From Fumia sp045615345 (lineage in GTDB: Bacteria > Bacillota > Clostridia > Oscillospirales > Ruminococcaceae), in NCBI GenBank assembly GCA_045615345.1, contig JAZLER010000013.1:124001-188000 (forward strand): a stretch of 64,000 nt of DNA, read 5' to 3'. Positions 29,301 to 37,397 of the stretch are shown here, one piece after another. The translations under genes and the position numbers were made by a program. The notes under the pieces were generated by a model. The model was given only the letters and a program-made list of their open reading frames with translations. It searched no databases and was not told the DNA's origin. Within the stretch, counting starts at the first letter, position 1. The number at the start of each line of letters is the position of its first letter.

Positions 29301-29533
29301 CATTTGGAATCATAAAAGTTTACTCCACCGATTTTATCATCAGTAAGCTCACCTCCTGCATCACCATATGATGCATTGGGCTGATGGGACATAGTATAGC
29401 TGCGTCCCAGAGCGATATTTCTGTACTCTGTTTCAGGTGCCGCAAAAATACTTGTCGGCAAACATCTCAGAACAAAACTGAGTGCGAGTAAAGCACTTAA
29501 AACTTTCTTTGTAAAAAGAGTTTTCGATTTCAT
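23393..29533 (-). CDS. Giant secreted discoidin/Ig/DUF4855-like protein with cell-wall-binding repeats (B)
   Basis: Secreted surface protein of about 2,046 residues. A signal peptide ends near SIFAAPETE. Then come a discoidin-like domain (RNIALGRSYTMS...EIRVFGN), two Ig-like domains (SYQWYKDGV), about six more discoidin-like units with the KELTDG motif, and a DUF4855-like domain (about residues 1,420-1,770; MLLCYNGWYRID, YVEFAGFYYLPEQVGY, YKMYWIPFNSANGYHW, IGLEMECDERY). A glycine/serine linker and about eight choline-binding-type repeats end the protein. I took the ATG; a TTG one codon earlier is equally near AAGGGGGAA. It is colinear and highly similar to C and more distant from A. Expected to sit on the cell wall and bind glycans; enzymatic activity is unproven. 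Confidence 0.85.
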   Translation of the reverse strand: MKSKTLFTKKVLSALLALSFVLRCLPTSIFAAPETEYRNIALGRSYTMSHQPNASYGDAGGELTDDKIGGVNFYDSKWVGWSLVPTGTLANVTIDLGSVKEFEDVECVVLDMQAPSIFYPAGDIIISYSDTENGTYKEFARNAVPDDAPKDSVYTLTFSGEPVSARYVRVEFNARTWSFFSEIRVFGNVSIEPELPVISMDLPENLDKNEGDKITLSAEASVTDGGVLSYQWYKDGVALDGETSRKLVINSATEADTGLYYLEITNFFNSLTKTVKTKSCNLVVFPGGLVINDPVIDTDLDASVLLTFKDKLELKVEASNTDSGTLSYQWYKDGVKIGTDSNTYVVDSAKIADSGVYSVVVTNTVDEIYKKSVTSAECVVTVATVERESIISGMAYTTNVPDGRYADGGGYHNTYTDPDHRKLTDGKFGTSWQNVNNAGFHNTTEGYVEIVYDFSEEKPVKEIQLSGFANNAAGIKVYQYIKVEALIDGEWLLLHNITSQEREDGKVIDVLAVPDDVAFSVKSLKITIADFGAWLFMDEIEVFSELTGETPTANLKIIKENNVAKDATYEYSREDDWGYYPDTGNKELNDGRLGGITYTDKNWVGYSGAFYIIFDLGERTTFSEVKAVMLNNPDPTIYVPETIAVSYSDDKENWTLMTTDTLLKPSVDTLYDYIATAPERVSGRYVKFDVVKSRGWCFISEIQILRNPSGNPDMEENNLAVRKETLVDGENSKKLTDQKFATADLNDEKWAEVENEVVIDLGTSSEFEQIDVRFLHDMANGITLPESMDIFVGEEADDLKALGNVSISPLETEDATVSTYRFALGQTEKGRFVKIIFNTSQKLYIDEIEILKNQTFFAQDADEEYVDTNNIALGAAYTTSWDAMTSYPDTDKKELTDGKRGTHLYSNDAWAGYEPAYDEMSFDKDFEVVLDLGEVKEFEQVQIGTLQSNAYEYSVSVPLNIKVEYSSDKVHWNLYADKTYYNVPDGVNRMNYTLDGVKASAQYIKFTLIVPERFCLDEICVYKEMMEYGDYESDPDRGAESNLIYKKPYDVSRSADYRSTAGILTDGLYMQSGNLYDGNWTGFVRSNKAHFNEVELVFNMEAANSVGEVIISSRNDSANNLTTPKNIKLYASMDGATWDEFANVADVTDDGSVELTWNGERDGFSAKTEGATRVYTKFIKVSFEVPEEEGVYACLDEVKVIGKKGQTTDSSFVVSSTGYGNLALGKKYYSLPTSQKTAQPDIGEIQLTDGIRGDITNNQDPAWVMIQQDYCEIPNHMGSRTVVQGYVIDLGKEMYVTEVRTKFISKGFGKSTEFPWTVWTYATNDAGDECPEEWFMLSRQWHVGRAWNSGTCNFGWRSDWTGKNYPDGTPQTMTDSIKGYPFVKTRYIRVDIEALRNAALDEIEVYGYETPQEGAFEVVEGTERNLDTGRDYLKASEQTGYIQDMLLCYNGWYRIDAQSGEERGAWKDYQFRPYLTYIDKQGNAVDTMFDAVMFLGLSDKVGASYSGDAGHKYYPQSIDAWEWYLSKTLGEGGDVWELNKAAKIASEELGDPNYKVKFIVMHPGADGKNGDKFGPINGEYYDTAIPTSHYYNYPTDEKAGWQIVADWWFDRAMELYEENIKDLEYVEFAGFYYLPEQVGYLPAVPRYCVDRAHELGYKMYWIPFNSANGYHWGEDIGFDAVALQPNHFFGPATQEGSKSELGNDYLDAVARAINYSHIGLEMECDERYTTDIMKYNQWIDYLNGAYDNGMDGDNCYRNWYIALRGLTNAAYSENPLIRSAYDYAYQIMKGTYTPKNYASDYTSGVPTDRVGDTEIFEQRMGETGFVGDAYIDNASGNASNGGGGGSYYKDPVETTVETATPSDEGYVWFTGTNGYQLKDSNGEFVKGWAEVNGDWYYLDANGYMKTGWVKDQNTWYYLKSSGVMADDGWYKVDNAWYYFGSTGAMKTGWVLDNGRWYYMMSSGAMASGEWVQVNGNWYYFLGNGAMATGWVLYGNDWYYLDNTGAMATGWKVVKGEWYYLDPANGKMAKNTTVDGYKLGANGAWVK

Positions 29534-29566
29534 CAAAAAATTCCCCCTTATATTTACTATACATTA

Positions 29567-29595
29567 ATTTTACAGTTTTTTTAAAGATATTGCAA
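29567..29595 (-). promoter_or_regulatory. Candidate promoter of giant gene B
   Basis: Minus strand TTGCAA, 17 bases, TAAAAT, with the start codon about 35 bases downstream. The -35 is the same hexamer as in the candidate promoter of giant gene A. The rest of the 240-base AT-rich gap shows only the terminator of gene C. Confidence 0.4.
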
Positions 29596-29733
29596 TAAAA
29601 AAAATGATTTCAAAATGGTATTATTCGATTTTTTTACGCGATAAAATCATTACTCTTTTATTTTACAATAAAATAATTATAATTCATATAAAATTTTTAC
29701 TCAAAATTTTAAAAAACAAGAAAATATCACAAA

Positions 29734-29763
29734 AACAAAAAAGGGTCTCTTTTGAGACCCTTT
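29734..29763 (-). terminator. Terminator of giant gene C
   Basis: Stem AAAGGGTCTC/GAGACCCTTT with a 4-base loop and TTTTTTGTTTTTG on the minus strand. Confidence 0.9.
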
Positions 29764-29773
29764 AAATGTTTAA

Positions 29774-32700
29774 TTATTTTACCCAAACGCCTGAAGCATT
29801 TACTTTGTAACCGTTAACAGTTTCGTTTGCTGCCATTCGACCACTGTCGTAGAAGAAGTACCAGTTTCCACCGATCTGGTTCCAGTCTTTCGCCATCAGA
29901 CCGTTTGCATTGAGGTAATACCAGCTGTTGCCTTCTTTGAGCCAACCTGTGAACATTTCACCGTTACCGCTCATATAGTACCAGCCGTTATCGTATACCC
30001 ACTGGTTGTTAGCCATAGCACCTGAAGCGTTCAAGTAATACCACTTGCCTGCATCTTTAAACCAACCTGTTGCCATAGCACCGCTTGATTTGAGATAGTA
30101 CCATGTATTACCATCTTTAATCCAGCCTTTTGCCATAACGCCGTTTGATTTGAAGTAGTACCATGTGTTTGCTACTTTAACCCAGCCTGTTGCGTAATTG
30201 CCGTCAGCATCTTCGTATCTGTAATTGCCGTCAGCAGCTACCCAGGTATAGCCTTCATAAGAAGGTTTAACTTCGCCTGTTTCGGGAACAGTAGTTGTTT
30301 CTCCGATTACGGGTTTTGTTTCCTCTACATAGTAGGAACCTCCGCCACCACCGTTGGAAGCGCCACCTGAAGCGTTATCAACGAATCTGTCGCCACCGAA
30401 ACCTGTTCCGCCTGTACCTTCAAAGATTTCGTCTTCGCCTGTACGTTCTGTGGGAACCTGACCAAATGCAGAAACATAGTTCTTAGGTGTATATGTACCC
30501 TTCATAAGCTGATAAGAGTAATCATATGCAGAACGTGCTGTGGGGTCATCACTGAATGCAGCGAGCGCCATAGCCTTTGTACCTTCGTACCAGTTTCTGT
30601 AGCAGTTAGCGCCGTCCATACCATTGTCGTACGCACCGTTAAGATAGTCAATCCACTGGTTGTACTTCATAATATCAGTAGCATAACGTCCGTCACATTC
30701 CATTTCAAGACCAACATGGCCGTAGTTTGCGGAATATGCAACAGAGTCAAGGTAGTCGTTGCCAAGTTCTGTAGCAGAACCGTCTTCAAAAGGAGACTGG
30801 AAGAAGTGGTTAGGCTGAATAGCTACACCGTCCCAGCCCCAGTCATCAGCCCAGTGATAACCGTTAGCGAAGTTGAAGGGAATCCAATACATCTTGTATC
30901 CTAATTTGTGAGCTGTGTCGATATGATATTTGGGAGCTGCAGGAGTATAACCAATCTGTTCAGAGAGGTAATAGAAACCAACGAATTCGATTCTGTCGTA
31001 TTTGCCTGCTGCGACACCAGCTTCCCAGCGTTCAATTACTTCTTTGAACCACCAGTCGGAAGCTTTCTGCCAGCCGCGTTTGTTTTCGTCTGTGGGGTAA
31101 GAGTAGTAGTCACTACCGCCAGCATCATCAAAATTTGTATCGTAGTATTCGCCGTCAAGAGGACCAAAGTTTGTACCATTCTTACGGTCAGCACCGGGGT
31201 GCATTACTACGAGTTTAACAGTGTAGTCAGGGTCATTAAGTTCCTGAGCCGCAATTTCAGCAGCCTTTGCAAGGTTAGCAACGTCACCTGTTTCTTGGTC
31301 AAATGTCTTGTCAAGATACCAGTGCCAAGCTTCTGCACTCTGTTCATAGTATTTGTTGTTAACGTCTGCGTTAAATGAAGCACCAACACGGTCACCAAGA
31401 GCAAGCAGACAAACTGTATCAAACATTGTGTCTACTGCGTTACCGTTCTTATCAATGTATGTGAGATAAGGACGATACTGGTAAGGCAACCAGTCACCTC
31501 TGTATTCTTCACCAACCTTGTCATATCCGTACCAGCCGTTGTAGCAGAGTACCATATCCTGAACTCCGCCTGTCTGTTCACCTGCTTTGAGGTAATCACG
31601 GCCATTATCGAGGTCACGACCGGAACCTTCTGCTATAACGAAAGCCCCCTCCTGAGGTGTTTCGTAACCGAATACTTCGATTTCATCAATAGCAGCAGTT
31701 CTCATAATTTCGATGTCAACACGGATATATCTTGTCTTAACAGTTGTATAATCCGGAATTGTATCGGGAGTTGACTGCGGGTCATTTGTAGCAAAGTTTC
31801 TTCCTGACCAGCCGGAACGCCAGCCGTAGGTAAGTGTACCTGAGTTCCAAGCTCTACCTACATCCCACTGACGCGAGAGCATAAACCATTCTGTGGGACA
31901 TTCATCGCCGATATCATCAGTTGCATAAGTCCATACTGTCCAGGGATATTCGGTTGTACCACCGAAACCTTTGGAAATAAATTTAATATTAACATTGGAA
32001 ACATACATTTCCTTGCCAAGGTCGATTACATAACCCTGGATAACAGTCTTACTGCCTGCGTGGTTTTCTTCGTTCAGGTAGCTTGCTTTGATTACTACCC
32101 ATGCAGGGTCAGTATTATCTGTCAAAGTACCTCTGATACCATCGGTAAGCTGACTTTCGCCGATATCGGGCTGAGTTGTTTTCTGTGAAGTAGGAATAGA
32201 GTAATATTTCTTACCTAAAGCAAGGTTTCCGAAACCACTTGAAGAAGCTATATAGTCAGCATCAGATGTCTTACCTTTCTGACCAAAGACTTTGATTTCA
32301 TCAAGACAAGCGTAGATACCTGCTTCTTTAGGTGTTTCAAAGTATACTTTAATGTATTTAGCGTAAACTTTTGTAGCTTCGCCACCTTTGGAAACAAAAC
32401 CGTCAGTTTCGCCGTTCCATTTAATGTCTACTTCGCCTTCTGTTTCAACATCTTCAATTTTTGCAAATTCATCCCATGTTATACCATCCATAGAAGCGTA
32501 AAGTTTAACCTTCTTGGGTGTTGTGAGATTATTTGCAGCATCGTTCTTAGAATGAATAATAACTTCACTTACAGAGTTTGCAGCTTCCATATCAACAACA
32601 AATTCAATCTTGTTGAAATGTACTCGTGTTTCATCTCTTAAGAAACCTGTCCAGTTTCCATCAAACAAAGTAGCTGTCTGCATATAAAGGCCATCTGTAA

Positions 32701-35700
32701 GAAGACCTGCAGTATTTCTGTAATCAGCAGAACGGGAAAGGTTATAAGTTTTGTTAAGAATAAGGTTTGAAACAGGACCCTTATCGGGGTCGATTTCATA
32801 GTCACCGTAAGGCATCATTTCTTTATATACAGAAATTTCATCAATATAGAAGTTCTGGCATACGATAAATGTGAACTTAATGTACTGACCGGTTGTTTTT
32901 TCACCGTCAAGTGTAAAGTTCATGCGGTTTACGCCTTCAACAGCAGTATGTCCACCTTGGTTTGCATACAAGTTCCAGTGTGTACCGTCACTTGAATATT
33001 CAACCTTGATATTTTCGGGAACATATACACTGTTTGTATAAGAAGTAGATTTCAAAAGGCCAATCTGAACCTGTCCGAATTCTTTTACTTCGCCAAGGTC
33101 AACAAGGATTTCAAATTCTTTGTCAAAGCCCTGGTCGTCAGTCTTGGGAACATAACCTGCCCAGTTGTTGTTGGAGTAGAGGTATGTACCGCGTTTACCA
33201 TCTGTGAGTTTTTTCTTATCTGCATCAAGAGAAATGATCTCAATTATATCTTTTCCTGTATCTTTATCTTTACCAACAACAATGGGTATACCTGCTTCCC
33301 ATGAGGTTGTATATGCAGCACCGATTGAAATGTTGTTTGTGTCACTGGAGTTCACATCAGCAGCCTGATCAAAAGCTGTCTGTTTTTCCATAACTTCAAT
33401 TTCATCGATATACATCTTTTCGTCTGCAGGGAAAACAAGTTTAATATATTTTGCGGTTTCCACCTGACCGAAAGCATAGCTGTATGTACTTGCAGCTGCA
33501 TCTAATGTTGTAATCTCTGCAATCTGAACTCTTCCAAGTTCTCTGTAAGAAACATCATCGTCAGAAAGGAATACATCCATTGTTTCAGGGAGATAAATTT
33601 CATTTACAGGGTCATGTAAAAATCTTACATCAATCTGCTGGAATGCACGGAATGTAGCAAGGTCAAGAACGATTTCTGTATTTTCATCTGCTTTTGAGTA
33701 ACCCACCCAAGCTTCATCCTCATAGTTATTACCTGCAAAGTTTCCGTCTGTAAGTTCTTTTGTGTCTGTATCTTCATTTTCTGTTGCAACTGTGGAAGTA
33801 TACGCTCTTCTCTGTGCAATGTTGTTGTCATCAGCCTGAGGATTGCTCAAGGGATTTCTGAGAATCTGTGTTTCACAGAAGAATGACCATCCTCTTGATT
33901 TTACCACTTCCAATCTTACATACTGAGCAGAAACCTTTTCTTTAGCTGTAACAACATATTCATACAGTGTATCAGCTGAAAGAGCAGGAATTGTATCAGT
34001 TGCAAGTACAGTAAAGTTTTCATTATCGTCAGAATAAGAAACTGTTATTACTTCAGGAACATAAATAGCAGGGTTGGGGCTGTTCAGGAATGTTGTTCTG
34101 AATTCAGAGAAAGTTTCTTTAGCACCCAAATCAAAAGTGATAAAGAATGTACCTGCGTAACCTACCCATTTAGCATCAGTGTAGGAAAGGCCACCATACT
34201 GACCATCAATAAGCTCTGTGTTATTTGTGTCGGGATAGGAACCCCAGTCGTCTTTTCTTGAATATGTGTATGTAGAGTTAACAGCTAAGTTATTCTCTTT
34301 GGAGATTTTAAGTTTACCTGTAGGTGTAGTACCTGTAAGGTCATCGAAAATTTCGATTTCGTCCATAAAGAGCCAAGCGCCGTAATCAGAGAATCTGAAA
34401 CGGATTGCTGCTGCTGTGAGTGCAACATCATCGGGAACAGCAAAAACTTCTGTTATCTTACCTTCACCGCGGTTAAGATCAGTTCCGTCATAGATGATCT
34501 CCCATGTTTCGCCCATCAAAGCTTCAATTCTGATGGTTCTTGCGTTGTAAAGACCATCTTTTGCGTTGTAATAAGAAGAAAGCTGAATTTCCTTAAAGGA
34601 TTTTTCACCGTTAAGGTTAAAGAGAATCTGAAGATATCCGTCATCGATAGAAGAATGGAAACCTACAGTGTTTCCGCTCCAGCTACTGCTCTTGACACCG
34701 TCTGTAAGTGCAACATGAGTCTTATCAGGATGAGAGTTGTGATAGTCACCGCCGTTTGAATGAGTATCATTAACAGCATTGGTGGTATATCTTATGCCAC
34801 TGATAAGATTGTTTGCCATACCGGACATTACAGTAACTGCACAAGTCTTACTTGTAACAGATTTCTTATAGATTTCTTCTTTTGTATTTGTAACAACTAC
34901 CTTGTATTCACCACTGTCAGCAACTACTGCAGAAGGAATAACGAGTGTATCGCTGTCTGTGCCTACAGGAGTATTATCTTTATACCACTGATAAGAAAGC
35001 ACGCCGCCATCATCGTTAGTAGCAGTAACTTTAAGCTCTACTCTGTCCCTGAAAGCATACATTACAGAATTCTGCAAATCTTTAGTAATTACAGGTTCAT
35101 TGAGCACAAGGCCAACAGGATAAACTACCAGATGACAAACTGTAGAATTAACAGTTTTGGTAAGTGAGTTGAAGTTATTTGTAACAGCACAGTAATAATC
35201 ACCTGTATTTTCAATAGCTGCAGGGTGAATGAAAAGCTGTTTGCCTGTTTCACCTTCCAAAGCTTCGCCATTTTTGTACCACTGGTAAGTAACTACACCT
35301 GCATCTGTAACAGAAGCATTTACTTCAAGGTTTATGGGACTGCCTTCGTTTATATCAAGAGCAGAAGCGATATCAGTCTGAATAACGGGCAAAACGGGTT
35401 CTACGGTAATATTACCGAATACCTCAATTTCACCAAGGAAAGACCAGCTGGCTGCCTCAAATTCAACCATTACATATCTGCCTTCAACTGCACCGCCTGT
35501 AATATCAAGTGTGTATACACTGTTAGCAGGAGCATCTTCAGGATAAGCTCCTCTTGCAAACTCTGTAAAAGGTCCGTCCTCATTATCGGAATAGGAAACA
35601 ATAAGTTCCCCATCAGGATAAGGAATACCACCGGAACCAATGGAGTTCAAAGCTGTAATTGCAACTTTGTCAAACTCTCTCTTAGCGTCAAGGTCAATAA

Positions 35701-35968
35701 CAACATTGGCAAGTCTGCCTTTTACGCCGGACCATCCTACCCATTTGGAGTCATAGAAGTTTACCACACCGACATTACCGTCAGTGAGTTCTCCGCCTGA
35801 GTCACCATACTGGGGTGTGTCCGAAATGATGTAGTCACATCCTGATGCCAAGTTTTTGTACTCCGTTACGGGAGCAGCAAAAACGCCTGTGGGGATGCAA
35901 CTGAGGATGAAGGAAACTGCCATAGAAGCAGCTATGATTTTCTTCATCAATTTTTTACTGAATTTCAT
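29774..35968 (-). CDS. Giant secreted discoidin/Ig/DUF4855-like protein with cell-wall-binding repeats (C)
   Basis: Secreted surface protein of 2,064 residues with the same order as B: signal peptide (MKFSKKLMKKIIAASMAVSF to about FAAP), discoidin-like unit, two Ig-like domains, several discoidin-like units, DUF4855-like domain (about 1,435-1,790; MVLCYNGWYGYD, FVGFYYLSEQIGY, YKMYWIPFNFANGYHW, VGLEMECDGRY), Gly-rich linker and about seven choline-binding-type repeats ending in NASGVWVK. One discoidin unit has a small insertion (PIVVGKDKDTGKDIIEIIS) absent from B. The start follows a perfect AAAGGAGG. It is first of the giant genes in the direction of transcription, downstream of prfB and its terminator. 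Likely a wall-bound glycan-recognising protein; any hydrolase activity would reside in the DUF4855-like domain. Confidence 0.85.
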   Translation of the reverse strand: MKFSKKLMKKIIAASMAVSFILSCIPTGVFAAPVTEYKNLASGCDYIISDTPQYGDSGGELTDGNVGVVNFYDSKWVGWSGVKGRLANVVIDLDAKREFDKVAITALNSIGSGGIPYPDGELIVSYSDNEDGPFTEFARGAYPEDAPANSVYTLDITGGAVEGRYVMVEFEAASWSFLGEIEVFGNITVEPVLPVIQTDIASALDINEGSPINLEVNASVTDAGVVTYQWYKNGEALEGETGKQLFIHPAAIENTGDYYCAVTNNFNSLTKTVNSTVCHLVVYPVGLVLNEPVITKDLQNSVMYAFRDRVELKVTATNDDGGVLSYQWYKDNTPVGTDSDTLVIPSAVVADSGEYKVVVTNTKEEIYKKSVTSKTCAVTVMSGMANNLISGIRYTTNAVNDTHSNGGDYHNSHPDKTHVALTDGVKSSSWSGNTVGFHSSIDDGYLQILFNLNGEKSFKEIQLSSYYNAKDGLYNARTIRIEALMGETWEIIYDGTDLNRGEGKITEVFAVPDDVALTAAAIRFRFSDYGAWLFMDEIEIFDDLTGTTPTGKLKISKENNLAVNSTYTYSRKDDWGSYPDTNNTELIDGQYGGLSYTDAKWVGYAGTFFITFDLGAKETFSEFRTTFLNSPNPAIYVPEVITVSYSDDNENFTVLATDTIPALSADTLYEYVVTAKEKVSAQYVRLEVVKSRGWSFFCETQILRNPLSNPQADDNNIAQRRAYTSTVATENEDTDTKELTDGNFAGNNYEDEAWVGYSKADENTEIVLDLATFRAFQQIDVRFLHDPVNEIYLPETMDVFLSDDDVSYRELGRVQIAEITTLDAAASTYSYAFGQVETAKYIKLVFPADEKMYIDEIEVMEKQTAFDQAADVNSSDTNNISIGAAYTTSWEAGIPIVVGKDKDTGKDIIEIISLDADKKKLTDGKRGTYLYSNNNWAGYVPKTDDQGFDKEFEILVDLGEVKEFGQVQIGLLKSTSYTNSVYVPENIKVEYSSDGTHWNLYANQGGHTAVEGVNRMNFTLDGEKTTGQYIKFTFIVCQNFYIDEISVYKEMMPYGDYEIDPDKGPVSNLILNKTYNLSRSADYRNTAGLLTDGLYMQTATLFDGNWTGFLRDETRVHFNKIEFVVDMEAANSVSEVIIHSKNDAANNLTTPKKVKLYASMDGITWDEFAKIEDVETEGEVDIKWNGETDGFVSKGGEATKVYAKYIKVYFETPKEAGIYACLDEIKVFGQKGKTSDADYIASSSGFGNLALGKKYYSIPTSQKTTQPDIGESQLTDGIRGTLTDNTDPAWVVIKASYLNEENHAGSKTVIQGYVIDLGKEMYVSNVNIKFISKGFGGTTEYPWTVWTYATDDIGDECPTEWFMLSRQWDVGRAWNSGTLTYGWRSGWSGRNFATNDPQSTPDTIPDYTTVKTRYIRVDIEIMRTAAIDEIEVFGYETPQEGAFVIAEGSGRDLDNGRDYLKAGEQTGGVQDMVLCYNGWYGYDKVGEEYRGDWLPYQYRPYLTYIDKNGNAVDTMFDTVCLLALGDRVGASFNADVNNKYYEQSAEAWHWYLDKTFDQETGDVANLAKAAEIAAQELNDPDYTVKLVVMHPGADRKNGTNFGPLDGEYYDTNFDDAGGSDYYSYPTDENKRGWQKASDWWFKEVIERWEAGVAAGKYDRIEFVGFYYLSEQIGYTPAAPKYHIDTAHKLGYKMYWIPFNFANGYHWADDWGWDGVAIQPNHFFQSPFEDGSATELGNDYLDSVAYSANYGHVGLEMECDGRYATDIMKYNQWIDYLNGAYDNGMDGANCYRNWYEGTKAMALAAFSDDPTARSAYDYSYQLMKGTYTPKNYVSAFGQVPTERTGEDEIFEGTGGTGFGGDRFVDNASGGASNGGGGGSYYVEETKPVIGETTTVPETGEVKPSYEGYTWVAADGNYRYEDADGNYATGWVKVANTWYYFKSNGVMAKGWIKDGNTWYYLKSSGAMATGWFKDAGKWYYLNASGAMANNQWVYDNGWYYMSGNGEMFTGWLKEGNSWYYLNANGLMAKDWNQIGGNWYFFYDSGRMAANETVNGYKVNASGVWVK

Positions 35969-36122
35969 TGTAATCCTCCTTTTAAAATCTCAGTTTCTCG
36001 CGACTGAACACAGTTATTCAGTATCACTAATATTAAACCACAATTTGCAATAAAAGTATATATTTTTTGATATTTGTCCAAAAATATTTAAAGAACAAAG
36101 TGGAATCTTTAAAGTTTTGCAA

Positions 36123-36150
36123 TAAAAAAGTGGGGTATAGAAACCCCACT
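36123..36150 (-). terminator. Terminator of prfB
   Basis: Stem AGTGGGGT/ACCCCACT with a 6-base loop and TTTTTTATTG on the minus strand. Confidence 0.88.
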
Positions 36151-36153
36151 CCC

Positions 36154-37269
36154 CTATTTCAATTCTCCGTGTGCCAGAGCTTTAAGATAAGCGTTGATAA
36201 ATCCGTCTAAATCTCCGTCCATAACAGCGCTTACATTTCCCATTTCAAACCCGGTTCTGTGGTCCTTCACAAGTGTATACGGCATAAACACATACGAGCG
36301 TATCTGTGCGCCCCAGGCAATCTCTTTCTGGTCGCCCCTGATGTCCTCAATCCTGTCAAGGTGCTCTCGTTCCTTGATTTCATAAAGCTTGGATTTAAGC
36401 ATCTTCATTGCCATATCCTTGTTCTGGTACTGGCTTCTTTCAGTCTGGCACGAAGTTACAATTCCGGTAGGAATATGAGTAATTCTTACAGCCGAGTCGG
36501 TTTTGTTTACCTTCTGACCACCTGCACCACTTGAACGATAAGTATCAACTTTTAAATCCTCAGGCCTTATATCGATCTGGATATCATCGTCAATTTCGGG
36601 CATTACTTCCAAAGATGCAAAAGAAGTATGCCTTCTTCCCGATGCATCAAACGGAGAAACCCTTACAAGACGATGTACACCGATTTCGGATTTAAGATAA
36701 CCATAAGCATTAAGCCCTTCAACTAAGATAGAAGCACTTTTGATACCCGCTTCATCACCATCTAAAATATCAAGAGTGCTTACCTTGAAGTTATGGCGTT
36801 CACCCCATCTGCAGTACATACGGTAAAGCATCTCTACCCAGTCCTGAGCCTCGGTACCGCCTGCACCGGCATGGAATGTGAGAATTGCGTTTTTAGAGTC
36901 GAACTCACCTGAAAGCAAGGTAGAAAGCTTCTGTGTTTCAATGCCGTTCTGCAACAAGTTTGTCATTTCTGCAGCTTCTGTGAGCATTGACTCATCATCG
37001 TCTTCTTCAGCCATCTCAAGCATAGTTTCAGCATCTTCATAAAGTGTAACAAGCCCGTTAAAGCCTTCTAAAACAGACTTCAGTGCACCTGTTTTCTTCA
37101 ATACCTTCTGAGAATTTTCGGTATCGTCCCAGAAATCAGGGGCTGATGCCATTTCTTCTAAAGATGCAATTTCCTTCTTAACATTTTCTATCCCGAGTGC
37201 CGAACCAAGCTCGTCAAGTTCAGGTTTCAAAGCCCTTAAGGCAAGTTTTTGTTCCTCAAACTGAAGCAT
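36154..37269 (-). CDS. prfB: Peptide chain release factor 2
   Basis: Release factor for UGA/UAA stops, 371 residues from the chosen start. The GGQ motif lies in SSGAGGQKVNKTDSAVRITH, and the codon-recognition tripeptide SPF lies in LVRVSPFDASG, marking RF2. The ATG of MLQFEEQKL follows GGAGGAAATTTCA; the in-frame ATG five codons earlier encodes that ribosome site and is rejected. No in-frame UGA or +1 shift is found where most RF2 genes carry CTT TGA C; the region reads LGSALGIENVKKE in one frame. RF2 here should therefore lack the usual autoregulatory frameshift. Confidence 0.95.
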   Translation of the reverse strand: MLQFEEQKLALRALKPELDELGSALGIENVKKEIASLEEMASAPDFWDDTENSQKVLKKTGALKSVLEGFNGLVTLYEDAETMLEMAEEDDDESMLTEAAEMTNLLQNGIETQKLSTLLSGEFDSKNAILTFHAGAGGTEAQDWVEMLYRMYCRWGERHNFKVSTLDILDGDEAGIKSASILVEGLNAYGYLKSEIGVHRLVRVSPFDASGRRHTSFASLEVMPEIDDDIQIDIRPEDLKVDTYRSSGAGGQKVNKTDSAVRITHIPTGIVTSCQTERSQYQNKDMAMKMLKSKLYEIKEREHLDRIEDIRGDQKEIAWGAQIRSYVFMPYTLVKDHRTGFEMGNVSAVMDGDLDGFINAYLKALAHGELK

Positions 37270-37302
37270 TGAAATTTCCTCCATAAAAATTCATTACATA
37301 TT

Positions 37303-37331
37303 ATTATACCTTAAATTTTCAATTCTGTAAA
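37303..37331 (-). promoter_or_regulatory. Promoter of prfB
   Basis: Minus strand TTTACA, 17 bases, TATAAT. It sits back to back with the promoter of the RING-finger gene. Confidence 0.7.
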
Positions 37332-37338
37332 GATTTGT

Positions 37339-37367
37339 TTGATATATTTAAATATTTATGATATAAT
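37339..37367 (+). promoter_or_regulatory. Promoter of the RING/zinc-ribbon membrane protein gene
   Basis: Plus strand TTGATA, 17 bases, TATAAT, about 30 bases before the start codon. Confidence 0.7.
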
Positions 37368-37397
37368 ATCTGAGATATCCAAAGAAAGGTGAATGTA

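Noticed and set aside
29534..29773. A hidden gene or riboswitch between giant genes C and B
   Set aside because: Very AT-rich with stop codons in all frames; only a terminator and a candidate promoter are visible.
37270..37284. Upstream ATG for prfB (and similar ones for genes D and F)
   Set aside because: These codons themselves form the ribosome-binding sites of the starts just downstream.
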